In this document: one piece after another, positions 8,350 through 16,025 of the stretch
How the letters are laid out: each line of letters starts with the position of its first letter
Numbering within the stretch: the stretch's first letter is position 1
Origin: a virus
Direction: 5' to 3' (one strand)
Length of the DNA: 25,882 bases
Virus record (IMG/VR): IMGVR_UViG_3300018013_000028
Location: 1 to 25,882 of that record
Notes under the pieces: model-generated
Seen by the model: only the letters and a program-made list of their open reading frames with translations
Database searches by the model: none
Told to the model about the DNA's origin: nothing
Program-made: the position numbers and the translations under genes

Positions 8350-9351
8350 ATGGAAAGCATCGTGGTAACTGGAGACCTTATTCTGTTGTCCGCGGAAGAC
8401 CGCGTGAAGTTCTACGTCCAGGTTTGCGAGGCGATGCATCTTGACGTCAGGACTCGTCCGCTGCAATACTTTGAACAGATCGATCGGAACGGAAAGCACA
8501 GTTTGATTTTGTATGCTCTCCGAAATGCGTCCGTGCAACTTAGTCACCACCACGGATTAAGTGTGTCGTTGTCGAAACCAGAGATTCAACAGGACGTGGT
8601 GATGTTCACGGCGACTGTCACAGACATGCCCGGTCGCACCGATTCGGCTGTTGGCGCTCAATCTTTGAAAGGCCTCTCAGGAAAAGATTACGCCGATGCG
8701 ATCATGGCCGCACAGACGAAAGCCAAGCGCCGTGCCATTCTAGATTTTGTTGGCTCGGGTTTGTTAGACGAATCCGAAATCGAAGGAATGAACGGGGCGC
8801 CCGTGGAGATGAAATCGGATTTGATAGATTCGTATGTTCCGCCTCCCCCGGCCCCTGTGCCATCAAGTGCGCCGGCGGTGGAGGTATCAGAAGTGATTGA
8901 TCCGGGATTGCACGATCCTTTGGATGAAAAACTATCTCCCTCAATATTTAATCCGAATCCGCCGTTCGAGATTCAACCGCCGCCCCCAACCGAAAAAGCA
9001 GCAAAACAGTACTATGGTAATAAGATGACCGATCCGGGCAATACTGCGTTTAGTGTCAATTCTGCATCTGTTTCTACGTTCGAGAGTCCGGCAGTTTCGC
9101 AGACTGAATCTCAAACCATGGATCAAATCACAGCGCGCCTCAACACCTATCGGCGCGACGTGCTCCAGCGTGGCGGCATGCGTCCCGCGAAGGGTTTGGG
9201 GATTGCGGCGAAGTGGGAGAAGTTTAGGGCTCGTAAGGTTGCAGAGAAGACGGTTGAGGAATATGCCAAGCTTCTATCCGAGTTGGATGCTGTGCTTGCG
9301 AAGAGCGGTGATGTGGGCGTGGTCGCGTTTATTGAGAAGGAGATTGCGTGA
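8350..9351 (+). CDS. Putative single-strand annealing/recombination protein
   Basis: 333 residues; GAGGAG at 8338-8343 precedes ATG 8350. Residues ~1-155 contain SVSLSKPEIQQDVVMFTATV and the pattern IMAAQTKAKRRAILDFVGSG followed by LLDESEIEG. A similar (M-x-A-x-TKAKRR...G-x-LDE-x-E) signature is common in phage recombination-associated proteins of the RecT/ERF type. A Pro-rich disordered linker covers about 160-245, and a helical C-terminal domain (about 255-333, including GMRPAKGLGIAAKWEKF) ends the protein. It sits between the polymerase and the helicase/nuclease pair, a fitting place for an annealase. The family assignment is from memory of the motif, so I hold it loosely. Confidence 0.55.
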   Translation: MESIVVTGDLILLSAEDRVKFYVQVCEAMHLDVRTRPLQYFEQIDRNGKHSLILYALRNASVQLSHHHGLSVSLSKPEIQQDVVMFTATVTDMPGRTDSAVGAQSLKGLSGKDYADAIMAAQTKAKRRAILDFVGSGLLDESEIEGMNGAPVEMKSDLIDSYVPPPPAPVPSSAPAVEVSEVIDPGLHDPLDEKLSPSIFNPNPPFEIQPPPPTEKAAKQYYGNKMTDPGNTAFSVNSASVSTFESPAVSQTESQTMDQITARLNTYRRDVLQRGGMRPAKGLGIAAKWEKFRARKVAEKTVEEYAKLLSELDAVLAKSGDVGVVAFIEKEIA

Positions 9352-11240
9352 GCGACTTCCCCCTCAATCCAGAGCAGCGAGAAGCTGTCCGAACTAGAGA
9401 CGGCGCCTATGTGGTTACGTCGTGTCCAGGTAGTGGCAAGACGCGTGTTATTGTAGAGCGTGTGCATTCACTGCTGGAAGAGGGGTATCCGCCCGAGACA
9501 ATCCTGGCGCTTACATTCACGCGAGAGGCTGCACTCGAAATGGGACAGCGAGCGGCGCTTCCGGAGGACCAGAAGATCTTTCGGACGTTCCACAGTTTTT
9601 GTTTGGAGCTGATTCATCAGGAAGTTTCAAAGCTTCCGTTTCAACTGTTGCACGCACCACCAGAGGCTGGGCAGCAGCGTAAGTTATTCGGGACACTGTG
9701 TCGTGCCAATCGGTTGGATTTCAAGAAGATGACGGCATATATTTCAAACATGAAGCGGAAGGGCACAGAGCCGGACAAGGCAATGGAGTTCGCGCGCGGC
9801 GCAGAAGGTATGCGCATGGCCCTGGCTTATCGACAGTATGAACAGCGGTGTCGGGAAGAGGGTTGGTTGGATTTTGATTCAATGTTGCTAGAGAGCGTAC
9901 GACTGCTGGAGGCGAACGAGGAAGTTCGTACCCGGTGGCAATTCAAGTTCGTTCTCGTAGATGAAGCGCAGGATACAGATGAAATACAATGGCGATTGGT
10001 TAAACTTCTTTCGGAAAAACACCGAAACGTTTTCGCGGTCGGAGATGAAGAACAGCTTATTTATGAGTGGCGCGGGGCAGAGCCAAACGGATTATCCAAT
10101 TTTGACACACGATTCCCGGGAGCCAAGACAATCTATCTATTTAGAAATTATCGATCGACTCCTGAGATTGTGGGGTTCTGTAAGCAGTTTGCTCCCAAAG
10201 AAAGCAGACTCATCGAACTCATGGTCTCGGAAAGGAATAGCGGACCCATACCCAGAGTACTCAAATTTGGGTCCGACTCTGATGAGGCATCAAAGATTCT
10301 CGGATCAATTACGGACCCAGAACACACTGCCATCCTTACCAGGACCAACAGACAACTTGCCCGCTTCGAAAACGCCTGTATTGACCGAGGGATTAAATAT
10401 AACTTACTCGGAAAATCTGGGTTCTGGACCCAACCCGAGGTTCGTTATCTGCTCGCTTATGTCCAATCCAGTGACTTCCCCAGCGACGCCGCCGTCAAAA
10501 CCATCATCCAGTCTCCCTTCCGATACACCAAGTATCTTAAGAAGAGAGACCTTGTTTCCGCTCTCGAGCGCGCTTCGAAAACTGAAAAGGAAGCGACGGG
10601 CAAGGCGGCTCCGTTTATCACGATGATGACTTCCCCGGAAATCCTGGGGCAGTTTGAGGCGAATCAGCAGGACAACATTAAGGCCGCGGCGCACTTCATG
10701 AAATCAATGCGCCATGGGCCGACCGCGAATCCGGCGTTGGTGTTGCAGGACGTTCTGGCCCGCGCAGACATTCGGACTTACTATGAGACCGAGGAAGAAG
10801 GCGACGAAGATAATGACGCGTTGGAGAACATCAATGAGCTCTACAAAGTTTCAACCAAATTTGGAACCGTTCACGAATTCATCGCCCACGCCCGTAAAGC
10901 TATTGCTGCCTCCCGCAAATCTAAACAGCCTCGACTTACTCTTTCCACCATCCACCAAGCCAAAGGAAAAGAGTGGGAGCACGTTTTCGTGGCTGGAGTT
11001 TGCCAAGATATTCTTCCCCACAAGCGCGGAGCGCTCTCGGAAGAGAGGCGGATAATGTGGGTCGCGCTTACGCGCGCCGCTACGTATTTGACTGTGACAT
11101 TTTTTGGATCTATGTCTCCGTTCTTGACGGGCCATTGGGACCCCGTGAAGCAGGAAGAGTTTGAGAAGCAACCATTGCCCGGATTCAAAGGTCAGCAAAC
11201 GTTGTTTGAGGGAGCGATCGATGGCAATTTTATACATTGA
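9348..11240 (+). CDS. UvrD/Rep-type superfamily 1 DNA helicase
   Basis: 630 residues from GTG 9348, coupled to the previous TGA. ATP-driven 3'-5' translocation on single-stranded DNA is expected. Visible motifs: Q-like NPEQREAV at the start, Walker A SCPGSGKT (25-32), motif Ia ALTFTREAA, Walker B VLVDEAQD (202-209), motif III VGDEEQLIYEWRGA, motif IV YLFRNYRS, motif V STIHQAKGKEWEHV, and motif VI EERRIMWVALTRA (about 565-577). It lacks a fused nuclease, but its 3' end overlaps the RecB-type nuclease gene by 20 nt, suggesting that the two act together, much like the halves of AddA or RecB. Confidence 0.95.
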   Translation: MSDFPLNPEQREAVRTRDGAYVVTSCPGSGKTRVIVERVHSLLEEGYPPETILALTFTREAALEMGQRAALPEDQKIFRTFHSFCLELIHQEVSKLPFQLLHAPPEAGQQRKLFGTLCRANRLDFKKMTAYISNMKRKGTEPDKAMEFARGAEGMRMALAYRQYEQRCREEGWLDFDSMLLESVRLLEANEEVRTRWQFKFVLVDEAQDTDEIQWRLVKLLSEKHRNVFAVGDEEQLIYEWRGAEPNGLSNFDTRFPGAKTIYLFRNYRSTPEIVGFCKQFAPKESRLIELMVSERNSGPIPRVLKFGSDSDEASKILGSITDPEHTAILTRTNRQLARFENACIDRGIKYNLLGKSGFWTQPEVRYLLAYVQSSDFPSDAAVKTIIQSPFRYTKYLKKRDLVSALERASKTEKEATGKAAPFITMMTSPEILGQFEANQQDNIKAAAHFMKSMRHGPTANPALVLQDVLARADIRTYYETEEEGDEDNDALENINELYKVSTKFGTVHEFIAHARKAIAASRKSKQPRLTLSTIHQAKGKEWEHVFVAGVCQDILPHKRGALSEERRIMWVALTRAATYLTVTFFGSMSPFLTGHWDPVKQEEFEKQPLPGFKGQQTLFEGAIDGNFIH

Positions 11241-12420
11241 TTCAGAAGGAAACGAGCGCAACCGGCACTCTTATAGTGCGGGCCTAGAGTTCACAGGCAA
11301 TGCGTATAAGTATTACCTACACCGCATCATGGGGTGGAAAGAGAAGGATACGAAGGCGGCGCTGCTCTTCGGACGTGATCTGGAAGACACGGTGGAGTTC
11401 TATCATAAGACCGCCGGCAAGTGTGACCCTGTGGAAGAGTTCACGCGCCTGTGGGCGCAGCGCAAGGACATGAAGCAGTTGGTTTATACCACGCGCGAGA
11501 TCGACTGGGCCAGCCTATTACGCGCTGGCACGGAAATGATGCGTCTCTACAAGATTCGGCAGCCAAGTCTTCCAATTCCGATGGACACGATTTTTCAACG
11601 TCCGTTTACGAAGGAAGTCTTTCCAGGCCACCCGAAGTATGGCGGCATAGATTTCTACGCCAAGCTGGATATGATTGCGCGCGTGCAGCCCGATCATCCT
11701 ATGCTTCCGAAGGTTGAGTGGAAGAAGGAAGACGGCCTGTTTCGCCAAGTGATCATCGATATGAAGACCAGCGGTTTGGACCTGGACGACACGAAAGGCA
11801 TCGTTGCGCATGATCAACAAATGCGGGTATACGCGTGGACCGTCAATATCTTTGATGTAGCTTTCCTGTGGTTTAAGAAGTGCGGACACAGCGTCAAGAA
11901 AGGTTATAGTGCCACGATGCTGGTGGATGCGGGTCGATTTGCGGCCGGCGATGAAGTAGTGATCGCATCTGTCGAGGAAGACTCTTGCTATGTTGTTGGC
12001 AACGACGTGATGGTCGAGGAGATGAATAAGGCCCAGGGATTCCGCGAGAATGGCGACTTGGATACCAAGAAAGATGCGAAGGAACGGGCAGCTAAGTGGC
12101 GTGAAGAGAATGCTGTGTTGGTGAAGCGCGAAGATCTTACGCGACAGAGGCTCCAGTTCAGTGCGGGCATCGTGGACAAACTTAGTGCGGATGACGCCGG
12201 CCAGATCGCTGCCGATCAGATTGTTCGTATCGTGAACGCCTGGGAAACTGGTAAATGGACGAACACTTTCGGGATTCGTTTTCCGCACGACGATCGCCGT
12301 GACAATTATTTCAAGGCTTTCTGCTTGCGGGACAACGTGTTACGTGACAGTATTTTTGAACAAAAGACGGAAGAAGATTTGAAGGATGACTACTTTGATG
12401 AGCCCGAGGAGGCCCTATAA
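11221..12420 (+). CDS. PD-(D/E)XK nuclease, RecB/Cas4 superfamily
   Basis: 399 residues. ATG 11221 (MAILYIDSEGNERNRHSYSA) has GAGGGAG just upstream; an open extension to 11161 has no ribosome site. Core motifs are YAKLDMIAR (Asp150), VIIDMKTSG (Asp180, Lys182) and QQMRVYAW (Gln199 or Gln200, Tyr204), the RecB-type D...DxK...QxxxY signature. ALLFGRDLEDTVEFYH near residue 48 fits the N-terminal motif. I see no four-cysteine iron-sulfur cluster, so it is not a standard Cas4 or AddB. With the overlapping helicase it probably resects DNA ends for recombination. Confidence 0.82.
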   Translation: MAILYIDSEGNERNRHSYSAGLEFTGNAYKYYLHRIMGWKEKDTKAALLFGRDLEDTVEFYHKTAGKCDPVEEFTRLWAQRKDMKQLVYTTREIDWASLLRAGTEMMRLYKIRQPSLPIPMDTIFQRPFTKEVFPGHPKYGGIDFYAKLDMIARVQPDHPMLPKVEWKKEDGLFRQVIIDMKTSGLDLDDTKGIVAHDQQMRVYAWTVNIFDVAFLWFKKCGHSVKKGYSATMLVDAGRFAAGDEVVIASVEEDSCYVVGNDVMVEEMNKAQGFRENGDLDTKKDAKERAAKWREENAVLVKREDLTRQRLQFSAGIVDKLSADDAGQIAADQIVRIVNAWETGKWTNTFGIRFPHDDRRDNYFKAFCLRDNVLRDSIFEQKTEEDLKDDYFDEPEEAL

Positions 12421-12674
12421 TGCCGATTGGAAGGATGTGTGTTAAACTGATGTGTTCAGAAATGGCTTTTGGTGATAGTGCTTATTGTGAGCGTCACAAA
12501 AAGATGTATGAGACTATTCCCGATCCCGGACCAGATCCGTATTTGGTTACAGAAGATCGGGCACGGAATCTCGAAGAAACGCGACGTCTTCTTCTTGATC
12601 GTCGTGGGTGGAGGGACAAGCAGCCAGTAGGGGATGTGCTGGAAGACGATTATAGTGAGGAGTCAATGCCATGA
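12420..12674 (+). CDS. Small zinc-binding protein, 84 residues
   Basis: ATG 12420 overlaps the previous TAA; GAGGAGG at 12406-12412 is a strong ribosome site. The N-terminus has CVKLMCSE then YCERHKK, a CX4C...CX2H pattern often seen in small phage zinc proteins. The rest is acidic and helical (DRARNLEETRRLLLDRRGW). Function unknown. Its end overlaps the next start by a few bases. Confidence 0.65.
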   Translation: MPIGRMCVKLMCSEMAFGDSAYCERHKKMYETIPDPGPDPYLVTEDRARNLEETRRLLLDRRGWRDKQPVGDVLEDDYSEESMP

Positions 12675-13225
12675 ATACGATACTCCGTTGTTCTGGTGAC
12701 CACTGTTCTAGTTGGGTGTCTGTTCCTGTTGAACAAGTTACCGAAAGATCGAAGTATCTGTGTTCGAAATGTTCGCCGCCGGATACGGTTAATGGAAACA
12801 TACATTTCCAAGATGTAGCGTTTGATTCCACGTTGAATCGACACAGTGCGGAGAAAGAACTTTTAAAGTCATTTCCAGAAGAAGACTTATCAGATCTGCG
12901 TGGTTTTCTTAGTGGGTTTCAGATTAAGAAGATTCGTACGGAGGAGCGGGAGTTGCCCGACTGGGCGAGAACAACGAAAGGAATTCAGAAAATTCTTCTG
13001 ACTGCGTTTCCAAAATTAGCAGTAAATGAAAACCAAAGGAAAAGAGCCGGACGTTGGGCTCAGGTTATTCAGTTGTATTTTAGGATGGGCTGGACGTTCG
13101 ATGAAGTCGCAAAAGAAATGAATGAAAAATCTCGAACGGTCGAGATGCTTATTAGAAGCATTGTTCGAACTTCGAGAGGTGAAAGACCCGACGGAAGCGG
13201 GCCTCGGGTCAGAAACATGCCGTAA
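12671..13225 (+). CDS. Zinc-finger and helix-turn-helix protein, possible late regulator
   Basis: 184 residues; GAGGAG at 12657-12662 precedes ATG 12671. Cys7, Cys12, Cys31 and Cys34 could form one zinc site. The C-terminal region, about 125-168 (RWAQVIQLYFRMGWTFDEVA, then KEMNEKSRTVEMLIRSIVR), has the shape of a sigma-70 region 4 type helix-turn-helix, as in phage ArpU/RinA-like activators. The gene lies between the replication block and the lysis/structural block, where a late-gene regulator would be expected. The regulatory role is inference. Its stop codon lies inside the first copy of the repeated hairpin motif. Confidence 0.6.
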   Translation: MNTILRCSGDHCSSWVSVPVEQVTERSKYLCSKCSPPDTVNGNIHFQDVAFDSTLNRHSAEKELLKSFPEEDLSDLRGFLSGFQIKKIRTEERELPDWARTTKGIQKILLTAFPKLAVNENQRKRAGRWAQVIQLYFRMGWTFDEVAKEMNEKSRTVEMLIRSIVRTSRGERPDGSGPRVRNMP

Positions 13226-13248
13226 CCGGTCAGTCTTATGGAGAGAGG
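13215..13248 (+). promoter_or_regulatory. Hairpin leader motif, copy 1
   Basis: The bases AACATGCCGTAAC, then eight variable bases, then GTCTTATGGAG, recur at 16441. CCGTAA (13220-13225) can pair with TTATGG (13234-13239), a six-base stem with one G.U pair, leaving a loop of eight bases or so. A purine-rich ribosome-site-like stretch (GGAGAGAGG) directly follows the right arm. This copy overlaps the end of the helix-turn-helix gene (stop TAA 13223-13225). It could be a translational operator or a processing signal. Confidence 0.45.
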
Positions 13249-13264
13249 AACAAAGACCCACAAT

Positions 13265-13305
13265 GGAACCTCTCAACCGTCAAAGTTCTTGGGGTGACGG
13301 GTTCC
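13265..13305 (+). promoter_or_regulatory. Possible structured leader before gene 13333
   Basis: GGAAC (13265-13269) and CCGTC (13277-13281) can pair with GTTCC (13301-13305) and GACGG (13296-13300). This forms a two-part stem with a seven-base bulge on the left arm and a 14-base loop. It lies in the only noncoding stretch between two tightly packed genes and ends 28 bases before the proposed GTG start. No T-tract follows, so it is not an intrinsic terminator. Confidence 0.35.
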
Positions 13306-13332
13306 CTCTCCGATTCTTCAAAGGAAGGCATT

Positions 13333-13785
13333 GTGGTCAAGGGCGTCGTTGAAGTTCATTCGTGTTACAACATCGAGCTGGGGGAACCGCGGCCGATCCC
13401 GTGCGCCTGCCGGAAAATTGTAAGCATCGCGAGAGCAAATGAACTGGTTAAGCTGGGTGGGGCAGAATGGGTAATTGGGTATGATCGTCCGAAGCCTTAT
13501 CATGACGGCGGAAAGATTTGCCTTACTGGACGTATGAACCAAACTCCTCGGGCTGCTACGATTGATGATGTTCATATTGAGCGCGCGTATGTGGACGGTT
13601 ATCAGGAAGAAAAATCGCGCATTGAGGAGTATGGTAAGTTGAATTATGACGAACTTGCTTACCTGTTTGTAAATGTATCGGCAGCCGATTTTAGAAAACA
13701 GGAAGACGCCGATTGGGGAATTCCGGTTTTGCAGTTTACAGAAAACAACCGGACACTTGGTGGAATCAATAGAGAGGAACGATGA
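13333..13785 (+). CDS. Hypothetical protein, about 150 residues
   Basis: The preferred start is GTG 13333, with AAGGAAGG at 13321-13328. The frame is open back to a GTG at 13294, but that start would lie inside the leader hairpin and has no clear ribosome site. The protein has PIPCACRKIVSIARANELVK near the N-terminus and a mixed alpha/beta character; a single CXC plus nearby Cys residues could bind metal. The family is not recognised. Its TGA overlaps the next ATG. Confidence 0.6.
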   Translation: MVKGVVEVHSCYNIELGEPRPIPCACRKIVSIARANELVKLGGAEWVIGYDRPKPYHDGGKICLTGRMNQTPRAATIDDVHIERAYVDGYQEEKSRIEEYGKLNYDELAYLFVNVSAADFRKQEDADWGIPVLQFTENNRTLGGINREER

Positions 13786-14117
13786 GCGACGAATTGTTGA
13801 CTGAACAACAGGTTGAGAAAATCGCGAACAAAGCCAGCGAAACTCTTAAGATGTTTGTAGCCACTGAGAGTTTCAAGAAAGAATTTAAGTTGCGCTCATT
13901 CTTTGGCCGGCACCCCGAGATCGGCAAGATGATCAAGTGTGCCAAGTGTGGTCGGCGTCATCGGGAGTTTGACGTGGAGAGTTGCGGGACGTTCAATCTG
14001 GTCAAGGAAGCGGAGGGGCAAAGAGCCCATACATCCGCGAACCCCTTTTGGCGTTCGCACCCTGGCGCGTATGTTTGGATTCGGGATTTGAAGCAGTTTG
14101 TTACAATCCACCGATAG
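13782..14117 (+). CDS. Hypothetical protein with CXXC motif
   Basis: 111 residues, starting in an ATGA overlap with the previous gene, with GAGG at about 13774-13777. A helical N-terminal half is followed by IKCAKCGRRHREFDVESCG, a CX2C with a third Cys and a His nearby, so a small zinc knuckle is likely. The C-terminal segment is aromatic (NPFWRSHPGAYVWIRDL). Function unknown. It directly precedes the AAA+ unfoldase gene, separated by 11 bases. Confidence 0.62.
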   Translation: MSDELLTEQQVEKIANKASETLKMFVATESFKKEFKLRSFFGRHPEIGKMIKCAKCGRRHREFDVESCGTFNLVKEAEGQRAHTSANPFWRSHPGAYVWIRDLKQFVTIHR

Positions 14118-14128
14118 AAAAGGGAGTC

Positions 14129-15478
14129 ATGGGCCTATTCACGAAGGACAAGCCGGAAGTCGTAAAGATGGACGAATCCAAAGTCCCCGAGGAAGTTGCA
14201 AAACTGGAAGAGGGGCTGAAAGCTAAAGTCGCCGGTCAGGATAGGGCGATCAAGCATTTCGTTCGCGTCCACGAGACGTACATGGCTGGAATGGCTGCGG
14301 CTGATCGTCCGCTCGGGGTGTTCTTGTTCGTTGGTCCCACAGGATCGGGAAAGACACACGCGACGGAAGTTTTTGCCGAATTGATGGGCGTCACGCTTAT
14401 TAAGATGGATTGTGCGGAATACCAGGCCTCTCACGAGATTGCCAAGTTGATCGGCTCGCCACCGGGATATATCGGGCACAGAGAAACAGAGCCAAAGATC
14501 ACAAAGAAAGCCATTGAAGCAAAATGGGCTGATGGAAAAAGTCCGAAGTACACAATCATTCTTTTTGACGAAATTGAGAAGGCTCACAATTCAATGCACC
14601 AGATTCTTCTGGGAATCATGGATCGCGCGACTTTGACCACTGGGACGAATGAAGCGATCGATATGCATAATTGCGTTATCGTGATGACGTCCAATCTTGG
14701 ATCGTCCGACATGAAAAAGATTTTGAGTGATACGAAGGAAATGGGATTTGTGTCCAAGAAAGAAAGCCAAAAGTCGACCGAAGATGAAATCTACCATGCC
14801 GCGAAGGATGCGGTGAAGAAGTTTTTCTCCATGGAATTTTTCAATCGGATTGATCGCATGATTGTGTTTCAGCCTTTGACGGATGAAGTACTTCGAAAGA
14901 TTCTTGAGATCGAGTTGAAGCGTATTCAGGATCGGATTCTGAAATCACACAAGTACATTTCCGTCGATCTATCCGATCGTGCAAAAGATTTTATAATCAC
15001 AGAAGGAACGAGTAGAGAGTTCGGGGCGCGAGAACTTCGTCGTACTCTGGAGCGGTTCCTTGTAAGCAAATTGACACGTGCGTTCGCGACAAGTCAAGCA
15101 GTCGATGGCGATATGATCGTGGCTGACAAAATTCCTGAACACGAGGGGCTTACGCTGGATATCGTCAAGGACGCCATGGTCATACCCGAGAAGGCTGTAG
15201 CAGTGCCAGTAACAACAAGCAATACTTCGGGATCACAACCAGTGCAGAAGCCAAAAGCAGCTTGGATAGAACCAGACAGTCCGACGGCGTGGATCCCGTT
15301 AGAAAGTGCCAGTCACCCGGGTTATTGCGCGCGTTGCGGCTTTCGCTGGTACGCCGGACACAAATGCATTCTTGATCCGTCTCCATCCGGCTTTGACCGT
15401 TCCAAAAAGGACTCGGCACCGTTTGAGCGGTTCAAGAAAGATCTCGAGGACAGGGCAAAAGAAAAGGGAGACAAGTAA
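14129..15478 (+). CDS. ClpA/ClpC-like AAA+ unfoldase with C-terminal zinc ribbon
   Basis: 449 residues from ATG 14129 with AGGGAG at 14121-14126 (the frame is open upstream, but inside the preceding gene). It is a single AAA+ module matching the D2 domain of ClpA/B/C. It has Walker A GPTGSGKT (69-76), pore loop GYIG (113-116), Walker B ILFDEIE (144-150), sensor 1 MTSNLGS, arginine finger FFNRID (about 237-242) and sensor 2 GAREL (299-303). Where ClpA has IGL and ClpC VGF, this protein has EMGF (204-207), a plausible ClpP-docking loop. There is no N-domain or D1. Residues ~400-413 (YCARCGFRWYAGHKC) form a zinc ribbon, possibly an adaptor or substrate-binding tail. It probably unfolds proteins, perhaps for the ClpP-like protease. 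Confidence 0.88.
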   Translation: MGLFTKDKPEVVKMDESKVPEEVAKLEEGLKAKVAGQDRAIKHFVRVHETYMAGMAAADRPLGVFLFVGPTGSGKTHATEVFAELMGVTLIKMDCAEYQASHEIAKLIGSPPGYIGHRETEPKITKKAIEAKWADGKSPKYTIILFDEIEKAHNSMHQILLGIMDRATLTTGTNEAIDMHNCVIVMTSNLGSSDMKKILSDTKEMGFVSKKESQKSTEDEIYHAAKDAVKKFFSMEFFNRIDRMIVFQPLTDEVLRKILEIELKRIQDRILKSHKYISVDLSDRAKDFIITEGTSREFGARELRRTLERFLVSKLTRAFATSQAVDGDMIVADKIPEHEGLTLDIVKDAMVIPEKAVAVPVTTSNTSGSQPVQKPKAAWIEPDSPTAWIPLESASHPGYCARCGFRWYAGHKCILDPSPSGFDRSKKDSAPFERFKKDLEDRAKEKGDK

Positions 15479-15479
15479 C

Positions 15480-16025
15480 ATGGCAAATTTTGGAAGTATT
15501 ATTGAGTGGGTGCTCCGGCTCGAAGATCGGACGCTTGCAGGAAAGACGGAGGACTTGGGCGACGGCGCCGGCCTGACGCGGTTCGGGCTCACGATCCGGG
15601 ATGAATGCTTGGTATTGCCTAAGTGTTATTGGGTTGATGATCCTCCAGGTACGAGGCTCAGTAATGTGGACGCGTTGGAGATGGCCAAGCAAATCTATCA
15701 CGATAAGTACTGGACCCCCATACGGGGCAATCAGATCGCCTCAGACGAGCTTGCGGCCACTCTCATGTCCTTCGCTGTCAACGACGGCATCGAGACGGCT
15801 GTGGAGCTCCTACAGCGCGTTCTGGGTATGCAGGCGGTGGATGGTAAGCTCGGCCCGTGGACGCTGGCAGCCATATCGGACCACAACGCGGAAGAGCTCA
15901 CAGAACAGCTCAGGGATGCCCAAGAGGCCCGATATCTGGCGATCGAGGCCCGGAAGCCGCAAGATGTCAAGTTTCACGATGGGTGGCGGAAACGGGCTTA
16001 CGTTCGGTATCCGGATTTGCCATGA
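15480..16025 (+). CDS. Endolysin, GH108-type muramidase
   Basis: 181 residues from ATG 15480, with GGGAG upstream at about 15465. The protein starts with a helix carrying VLRLEDRTLAG (probable catalytic Glu15, in the place of the family's EGG). It then has GLTRFGLTIRDE, EMAKQIYHDKYWTPI and SFAVNDGIETAVELLQRVLG, the usual order of a glycosyl hydrolase 108 lysozyme, and ends with the peptidoglycan-binding segment DGKLGPWTLAAI. It would cleave the glycan strands of the host wall at lysis. No signal peptide or membrane anchor is visible, so it probably needs a holin; one candidate is at 17295. Confidence 0.86.
   Translation: MANFGSIIEWVLRLEDRTLAGKTEDLGDGAGLTRFGLTIRDECLVLPKCYWVDDPPGTRLSNVDALEMAKQIYHDKYWTPIRGNQIASDELAATLMSFAVNDGIETAVELLQRVLGMQAVDGKLGPWTLAAISDHNAEELTEQLRDAQEARYLAIEARKPQDVKFHDGWRKRAYVRYPDLP

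Noticed and set aside
11518-12288. 256-residue reverse-strand open frame
   Set aside because: It lies opposite the RecB-type nuclease, which has clear catalytic motifs; the reverse frame has no ribosome site and no recognisable domain.
11221-12420. Naming the RecB-type nuclease as Cas4
   Set aside because: The core motifs fit the superfamily, but no four-cysteine iron-sulfur cluster is seen and there is no CRISPR array or other cas gene in the window.
13122-13352. 76-residue + strand frame overlapping the helix-turn-helix gene
   Set aside because: Its first half is a frame shadow of the preceding gene. The TCRN-x-x-VLWR resemblance to the frame at 16388 is better explained by the shared DNA hairpin motif.
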